Positions 8,601 to 13,992 of a DNA stretch of 13,992 bases are shown here, one piece after another. The notes under the pieces were generated by a model, which saw only the letters and a list, made by a program, of their open reading frames with translations, was not told the DNA's origin and searched no databases. The stretch is from Brachionus koreanus. Taxonomy: Eukaryota > Rotifera > Eurotatoria > Ploima > Brachionidae. Numbering within the stretch: the first letter of the stretch is position 1; each line of letters begins with the position of its first letter. The stretch lies in assembly GCA_016987375.1 (NCBI GenBank), contig PJRA01000263.1, forward strand, positions 5,520,251 through 5,534,242. The letters are read 5' to 3'. A program made the position numbers and the translations under genes.

Positions 8601-11279
8601 ACAGGCATAGTGCAGTGCAGTATCACTGTCTCCATCAGTCATGTCTACTTTTGATCCTAGGCTTAAAAGCAATTCTACTATTTCTTTATGACCCTGGTAA
8701 CTACTTGCTTGTAGGCCAGTTTTTCCATAGCTTTTTTCATTCAATAGCTTAATTGATTAATGTAATTTTTGCAGCAAAAAAAATTAATTAACCGCTAATT
8801 ACTTGTGGATATTTGTTTAGAATATCTTTAACTTTTTTTAAATTGCCACTAGAACATTTTTTTACAAAGTAATCAACTATATTCGGTTGGTCGATATCTT
8901 TTAAAATTTTTCCATTTTCATAACCAATATTTTTTGAATCTTCAATTTTGTTCTCTTAAAAAAGTTATAAATTTTTATTTCCAATATTTTATCAAAAAAA
9001 TTAAAATTGATCTAACTTCGATTTTAAAAAAATGTTGAAATGTTCAGTTTTGATTAAAAGACAAATTTAGTAAAATAAATTTATAATTTTTTCTATTTTA
9101 TAAATAAGCAAGATAATTACTATTCAGAATCTTCATAAAAATAAGATAGAAATCTAATTGATCAAATAAAACCTATATCCATTATAAATTGAAAAATTGT
9201 TGTTCACCTGATCCTATTTTTGACCAGTTTCAACATTCAATATGCGCCTTAAGACGTCAAATTTCAGGATTAAGGAAACGCTGGTTAATTCACACTAAGT
9301 TTTTTTTTTAAATAAATTTTTTAAAGAGCTTTGGTTAGAGCTTTTTGTACTTTTTAGAATTAATTTTATTGTTTTATGTTAGAAAGAACATACTTTCTGT
9401 ACGAAGAAAAAACAAACAAACTAAATGTTAATAAATAGCAAAATAGAAAATTTCGATTTTTAAATTAATATATGTGAAAAATAAAAGAAATAAAGAAGCA
9501 TAATTATCAATTTTATTGTATAATGCATTATACAATAATGTTACCATGGTAACATTTAAAAAAGAAGAATCAACCAATTCAAGAATGTCAGTAGAAATAA
9601 ACTAAAAAAAATAAAAAGTCTACTATAGCGGGACGTTAGCCGTCCTGCTTTGTAGAATATTAATTATTATTATTATTATTACATTCTTTCTTTACTAAAA
9701 AATTAAATTATCTTAACTAAAATGAACATCATTTCTATTACGCAGTATTAAATAACTTCCATTGTCACATGTTCCAAAGCTCCTATAAAATTCCATATAA
9801 CTTATTCTTTTTACTTGTAAAAATGATTTCCCTAATTAATTAATTTTAAATAAATTTAACTGTTTGATTGAAATTATTATTTTTAATTAGATACTTAAGT
9901 TTTCATGCTAAATTAATTACTTTATAATAAATTAATATTTGTATTTTTTTTTCTAGTTCTAGTTATTGTAAGCAGAGTTTGAAAATTTTTTTTTCGAAAA
10001 AAAGTTTTTTGACTTGACTTTCAAAAGACTTTAAAAAGACTTTTTTTTGGACTTTTGCACAAGTCTGGATAAAACTTTAATGAAGAGAAAAAAATTCTTT
10101 AAAATAATCGAATAATTTAATTAATTAATTTTGACATTTCATTTTTAAATTAAAATTTCAACCTTGAATAAAAATTAATTAATGCTGATTTTTTTTTCGA
10201 AAAAAAATTTCAAAGTTTGCAGTTTGAATTTTTTTTTCTTATTTTATTTAAATTTACTGCAATTTTAATATATAATATTTAGGTAATATTTTCTTGAAAT
10301 TTACATATATTGATACTAATCATGTCTCCTTTAAGGTCACATATCTTTAATAGATTAGTCCTAAGAAACTTTTTGTATTTACTTGGTCTATCAATAAATA
10401 TGATAGTCAAGAAGAAAAAGGTGATGTGAAATTAAAAAAGATTTAACCTAAATATTTAGAATTTGAAATATTTTTTTGAAAAATGTTTTTAGAAAATAAA
10501 ATCTGAAATTTTTATTCAATGCATGTAATTAAATATCATTAGATTTCTTTGATCGAATATTCCAGTCTTATTTCAAATTTTATTATAACATAAATTTAGC
10601 CTTAAATTTAGGTGAAAATTTAAAATTTACTTGTAAAATCTTGCAGGTTATTAGAGCCAGAATAGTTTTCGCTCGACTCTGTTAATTTATAGCACAATTC
10701 TGCACAAACCGAAAAATTATTTTTTTCATTAAAGTTGACAACTAGCTCTCCATTTGATCTTATTTCAACAACTTGACCAACTTGGGCTAAAATTTTATTC
10801 AAATTTTGATTCCAATTATTGCCTAGTACGTGTTTCACAACTCGCTCGTCTTTGTTTATAAAGACCAAATCACCAACATCAAAATTGGGCTCAATTTTAC
10901 TCAGCAGATAAGAATAAATTGTCCAACGAATGTTCGGATCTGACTCAAGTTTGACTCTGACATCACCTTTTTCGGTAATACGATGAACTCGTAAAGTTTT
11001 GCCAATTACCTGAAAAAAAAAACCACCAACATCTTAAAAATAATCCAGAAAAAACTTTAGTTTTACTTCTGTCATCTTTTTGTTCCAACCACCATGGCTT
11101 TCTTCTTGAATTTTCTCAAACAAACTCAATTCGACGATTAGCCTTACTCGGTCATTGGTCGAAAAAAGGTCGCTGGACCTTATATCCTTAATTGTGATGT
11201 TCGGGCTCGGGTCATTTAAATTGAGGCTAGTTTGGAAAGCATTATTGGTACTGATGGGATTGGTTACCGAGCATATCAT
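5654..11279 (-). CDS. Mind bomb-like E3 ubiquitin-protein ligase, N-terminally short, seven exons
   Basis: Exons on the minus strand: 11279-11067, 11009-10631, 8954-8803, 8747-8272, 8220-7994, 7936-7779, 6250-5654. All introns are GT-AG and the phases agree, giving 733 aa. Residues about 43-140 and 100-190 form two SH3_15 (MIB) repeats: SLFEKIQEESHGGW, then a second starting VGDLVFINKDERVV. Residues about 205-560 carry about nine ankyrin repeats, with landmarks GHKEIVELLL, DTALHYACFG, GYSGLHLAALNGH and QTPLMLAI. A RING finger occupies 616-650 (C616, C619, C631, H633, C637, C640, C647, C650). A short coiled coil follows at about 669-685, then a C-terminal C3HC4 RING at 688-720 ending 13 residues before the stop. 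The order matches animal MIB1/MIB2, which ubiquitinate Delta/Jagged and drive Notch ligand endocytosis. Missing here are the N-terminal MIB/HERC2-ZZ-MIB/HERC2 ligand-binding module and the first of three RINGs; human MIB1 is about 1000 aa. The ATG at 11279 is the first in frame and I saw no upstream exon in this window. Confidence 0.9.
6765..6772 (+). repeat. Left 8-bp target site duplication of the hAT-type MITE
   Basis: ATTAAAAA immediately precedes the element. The copy after the right end, ATTAAAAC at 7118-7125, matches at 7 of 8 positions. Confidence 0.6.
6773..7117. mobile_element. hAT-type MITE (345 bp)
   Basis: The left end reads CAGAGTTGCTTAAAAG; the reverse complement of the right end reads CAGAGTTGTTTAGAAA. 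Further in, both ends carry CCAAGTCC(GG/AA)ACTTTAAATT-like blocks in inverted order (about 6803-6822 and 7081-7100). CAGAG...CTCTG termini with an 8-bp duplication are the signature of the hAT superfamily. There is no transposase in the interior, so it is non-autonomous. Confidence 0.72.
7339..7354. repeat. Perfect 16-nt palindrome
   Basis: TTTTGGTCGACCAAAA is identical to its own reverse complement. Confidence 0.9.
7392..7415. repeat. Perfect 24-nt palindrome
   Basis: It starts CTAAAGCAATTA and is self-complementary about 7403/7404. The adjoining CTTTAGTTTC also complements GAAACTAAAG on the left, giving a slipped extension. Confidence 0.9.
9513..9538. repeat. Perfect 26-nt palindrome
   Basis: The right half of this sequence, whose left half is TTATTGTATAATG, is its exact reverse complement; the centre is at 9525/9526. 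Confidence 0.93.
9537..9556. repeat. Perfect 20-nt palindrome abutting the previous one
   Basis: AATGTTACCATGGTAACATT is self-complementary about 9546/9547. It shares two bases (AA) with the 26-nt palindrome. Confidence 0.93.
9619..9681 (+). repeat. Stem-loop followed by (ATT)n tail, possible retroposon 3' end
   Basis: The inner stem AGCGGGACG (9627-9635) pairs with CGTCCTGCT (9641-9649) over a TTAGC loop, with one G-T pair. An outer stem pairs TCTAC (9619-9623) with GTAGA (9652-9656). A run of TTA/ATT trinucleotides follows to 9681. A GC-rich hairpin in otherwise AT-rich DNA, followed by a microsatellite tail, is how many LINE and SINE 3' ends look, but I see no coding remnant next to it. 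Confidence 0.5.
9972..10222. repeat. Inverted-repeat segment with AGTC/GACT motifs
   Basis: The left arm GCAGAGTTTGAAAATTTT...CGAAAAAAAG (9972-10008) resembles the reverse complement of 10190-10222, GCAAACTTTGAAATTTTTT...CGAAAAAAAA. Between them lie repeated GACTT/AAGTC units (10010-10066), reminiscent of the ends of the hAT-type MITE in intron 6. No target duplication is visible. Confidence 0.35.
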
Positions 11280-12449
11280 GATAGCAAAATTTATTTTTAT
11301 TTACATAAATTAAGAAGAAAAACAAAAAATTGTATCAAAATAATGAAGGGCTTTCGATGGATTACAAAAGACTAAAAAAGCCAAATGCATGTATATATTT
11401 TATTTGGATGTTTAAGCAAAAGAAAAAAAGATTAATCGCGTGTAAATATTTGTTTATTTTATTTCGTGGTTTTTAATGTTTTCTTGCTAGATTTGGTCGT
11501 ATAGTTCGATAAATATCTTAAGTGGATTATTCTTTGAAGGGTGTAATCAAGTTTAATTTGGTTTTATTTGCACAAAATATTTAAATAGGCAAAATTTAAT
11601 TGAATTTTGCATAAGTTTTACCGAATTTTTGTCATTGCATTAATTAATTTAATTATTAGAAAAATTTTTATTTTTCAAACATTTAAAAATCAAACAGTAA
11701 AAAAAATTAATTTAATTTGAATTTAATTTGAATTTAATTTGAGTTTCTTTTCTATTTGGATTAATATATTTATTGAAGCCATGTATTAATCATTTTATTT
11801 TTTTCTAAATTAGTTTAAACTAAGCTTGTCTTCAGCTATTTTTTATTGTATCTTATTCAGTTAACGTTTTTAAGCGAATAAAAATAGAAAAATTTTAAAA
11901 ACAATTACGTAAAGCCATTTAAAATAGATTTTTTTGTCCATAAGTGAACAAACAAATGAAAGTTATACATTAAAAAATTTTGGTAGACCTTTTTCTGCTG
12001 TTGACGGTTTGGTTGTTATCGATATCAGTGAAATAAAAACAAACAAACAGAAAATTAAAACATAGAAAATTGAACATGGTGTTTTTTTTAGGATTGTCTA
12101 ATATTGTAGTAATAGTAATAAAGAGTATGGTGGCCATAAATAAAAGATCAGTGGTTATCATTTAAGGCACAATTTACAATTTATTTGCTTGTTTGGTCCT
12201 TGTTCAGCAATCGAGATGCTTCAAAGTTTTCTTTCTTTGAAAGTGTCTAACCACACTTTAACTCTTTAGTAAATCAGGCTAAAATAAGTATCAATTATTG
12301 AGTTTCTTTTATCCAAAAATCAAATCCAACTTTAAAACTTTTCACAAAAGGAGCATTTATTTTGATTTTTAACTCATTTCATAAATTCGCTCATCAATTG
12401 AATAAAAATGGAGCCAATCTTACAATGCTTAATAAGCGCCGAATTATTA
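11280..12449. other. 5' flank of the Mind bomb-like gene and AT-rich spacer
   Basis: On the minus strand a TATATA at 11392-11397, about 115 nt before the ATG, is a possible TATA element. I searched the translations for further Mind bomb exons (ZZ zinc-finger cysteines, MIB/HERC2 tryptophans) and saw none. A 63-codon hydrophobic minus frame at 11970-12161 is not convincing as a gene. Confidence 0.4.
11710..11742. repeat. Tandem repeat, three copies of an 11-nt unit
   Basis: ATTTAATTTGA is repeated three times without error. Confidence 0.9.
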
Positions 12450-12680
12450 TTACAGCTGACAAAGACTTTCGAATTAAAGCACAAGTATATTCAACATATC
12501 AGCGGCCTGTACTTTTATAGGGTCTTGATGTAACCATATTAAACAACAATAATGTCCCATAAAGTACAAACAACTGAGTCCATTCTCTATTTCGGAATCT
12601 AATTTTCCATCTTGCTGAAGAATAACAGCCATTATTCTGCCCTCTTAACTAATTGAAAGTTGGCATTTTTGTTTCTTCAA
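12450..12680 (-). pseudogene. LINE-type reverse transcriptase fragment (after the palm domain)
   Basis: Read on the minus strand from 12680, three broken frames together follow the end of a non-LTR reverse transcriptase. First comes TFN*L, where FxYLG is expected (the tyrosine codon is TAG). After a frameshift, from the ATG at 12632, come VILQQDGKLDSEIEN, then IWLHQDPIKVQAADMLNILV, then a stop and FES. In intact LINEs this stretch is YLG-x-DG-x2-(D/E)-x-EI-x2-RI ... IW ... K-x-KVY-x-A-x-V-x2-LLY-x-(S/C)E. One frameshift and at least two stops mark it as dead. The rest of the element is absent; the MITE begins 13 bp to the right. Confidence 0.5.
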
Positions 12681-12692
12681 GAGACTCATTTT

Positions 12693-12915
12693 TTAACACT
12701 AGAAAGCCCGGCTGATTTCTCATAAAAATTTCAAATAAAGTTATAAAGATAAATTAAACATTTTCTTTGAAAATTTATTAATTTTCTAAAAAATTACAAT
12801 CAAGATTTTTAGTTAATAAAGATCATTTTTTAAAATTTTATTTATATGTGATAAAATCAAAGTTTTAATTTTTCAAAAAGGGGTCTAAAAAAACCCTCGG
12901 GCGTTCTAGTGTTAA
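12693..12915. mobile_element. MITE with TTAA ends (piggyBac-like), 223 bp
   Basis: The left end TTAACACTAGAAAGCCCG (12693-12710) and the reverse complement of the right end TTAACACTAGAACGCCCG (12898-12915) match at 17 of 18 positions. Outer TTAA on both sides with CACTAGAA next to it fits the TTAA-specific piggyBac superfamily. The interior is AT-rich without a reading frame, so it is non-autonomous. Confidence 0.75.
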
Positions 12916-13992
12916 TCATTTGTATAAGTGGGTGCCAAGCAAAGCATTTTTGGGGAATTGCACTGTTCGAAAGGAAAAAAGAATAAGTATTTTAATCATT
13001 TCTTGACTTTAAAAAAAATGAAACAAGTTGAGTATTCTTTGTCTAATTAAAATAAAAAATAAATGAATTATCAATTCAGTCTAATTATTTTTACTTTAAT
13101 CTAATTGAATAAAAAATTTAGCCGACAAAAATGGTATCAAAATTACAATCATAATTACAATTCAAACTCAAATAAAAAATAAAAATATAATGCATTTCTT
13201 AACTTTTTCAAAATACTGTAAAAACAAGGAAAAAATCTTTTATTTAAGTTAATTTTTTATAGCAAATAAAATTCTAAAATAAACCATATTTTAACAATTT
13301 GAACACTTTAAAAGACGTTTTAAAAAATTGTCAAACTTGTCGATTTAAATTTAACTTTTATCTCTGAGCCAAATTTTTTTAAATGCATTAATAAGCAGAA
13401 AAAAACCCAGTCAAGGAAAAAACGATGTCTTCAAGAATTTTTATTTATTTATTTTATTTAAAAATAAAGTTTGGGTTTAAACCCTGGTAGTTTGGAATGG
13501 ATCTTAGTCCTTCCTAACAGCCGCATGAAAAAAAAAAGGCTTTTTTTTAAATAATATAGAATATGGATTATGATCCCTTTGAGCCCATGATTTGATTATT
13601 TTTAACATCTAAATATGCATCAATTTAGAATCATTACGTCAATTGAAAATGAAATTTTTTGGATTAATGCCAAGAAAAAGCTATAAATTGAGCTTGATAT
13701 TTTATTGGCTATTTGAAAATTTTTTGGCTAGAAAGATTAGCGTTTTGACTTTGCTTTTGTATTACTGATTGTGTAAACACGCCATCCCTCTTTTTTTTCG
13801 TTATTTATAATTTGAGCATGAAAAAACTTTTGTTTCTAAACAGTAATTTAAACAAACAAAACTAGAAGAAGCTAATGGTTTTGTCGGCAAAACACAATGA
13901 GCTGTCAGAGAAGCCAGTAATTAGTGTAAATTTTTGCTCAATTGTATATTCAGTGTATCTTTTTTTTTCTTTTTTTTTTGACCCCATTCTAT
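12916..13992. other. AT-rich end region without recognised gene
   Basis: No frame on either strand shows a family pattern. A 12-nt palindrome GGGTTTAAACCC lies at about 13472-13483. A slightly coding-like plus-strand stretch near 13863-13920 is interrupted by TGA and ends at TAG. Confidence 0.35.

Larger units (their letters stand above)
8955..10630 (-). other. Intron 2 of the Mind bomb-like gene (1,676 nt), with insertions
   Basis: The donor is ACAA|GTAAAT at 10630 and the acceptor CTTTTTTAAG ends at 8955. The split codon (A + AG) is lysine, and this is the only phase that keeps the ankyrin frame open. It holds the paired palindromes (9513-9556), a stem-loop with an (ATT)n tail (9619-9681) and an inverted-repeat segment (9972-10222). 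I see no exon in the rest. Confidence 0.82.

Noticed and set aside
11970..12161. Minus-strand hydrophobic frame of 63 codons, resembling a membrane segment
   Set aside because: Its composition follows the local AT bias, and it has no recognisable motif or supporting context.
13862..13922. Coding-like plus-strand stretch (EEANGFVGKTQ, stop, AVREASN)
   Set aside because: It has an in-frame TGA, is short and matches no family I know.

Overview
The window looks like a very AT-rich animal nuclear genome. The gene families are animal ones (a Mind bomb-type E3 ligase, an ependymin-related secreted protein, a SKI/SnoN-type SMAD4-binding fold). Coding exons are split by GT-AG introns mostly of 48-57 nt, and decayed DNA transposons lie between genes. 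Very low GC, tiny introns and these families would fit a small invertebrate such as a monogonont rotifer (Brachionus-like), but that guess cannot be settled from the sequence alone.

Layout, left to right. At 178-375 (+) is the broken N-terminal helix-turn-helix part of a Tc1/mariner-type transposase. At 629-1078 (-) is a small gene with a diverged SKI/SnoN SMAD4-binding zinc fold. From 1121 to 2688 there is mostly AT-rich sequence, with one orphan coding-like stretch (2285-2437, -). At 2689-4266 lies a 1.58 kb element with 29-bp terminal inverted repeats and a decayed DDE transposase on the minus strand. At 4567-5232 (-) is a two-exon ependymin-related secreted protein. At 5654-11279 (-) is a seven-exon Mind bomb-like E3 ubiquitin ligase that I could assemble end to end with all splice phases consistent (733 aa). 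From 11280 to the end there is no convincing host gene, only a LINE reverse-transcriptase fragment (about 12450-12680, -), a 223-bp TTAA-type MITE (12693-12915) and simple repeats.

All three host genes read on the minus strand and each looks like its own transcription unit. The Mind bomb-like and SKI-like proteins belong to families that act in Notch and TGF-beta signalling respectively; nothing in the window shows that they work together. Five of the six Mind bomb introns are 51-57 nt apart from two giants (1.5 and 1.7 kb), and those two hold the inserted elements: an hAT-type MITE with a near-perfect 8-bp target duplication, paired perfect palindromes, a stem-loop with an (ATT)n tail, and an inverted repeat rich in AGTC/GACT motifs.

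The most notable biology is the Mind bomb-like protein, which appears to begin at the SH3_15 repeats. It lacks the N-terminal MIB/HERC2-ZZ-MIB/HERC2 module that recognises Notch ligands and keeps only two of the usual three RING fingers. I found no CRISPR array, tRNA, rRNA or prokaryotic-type system.
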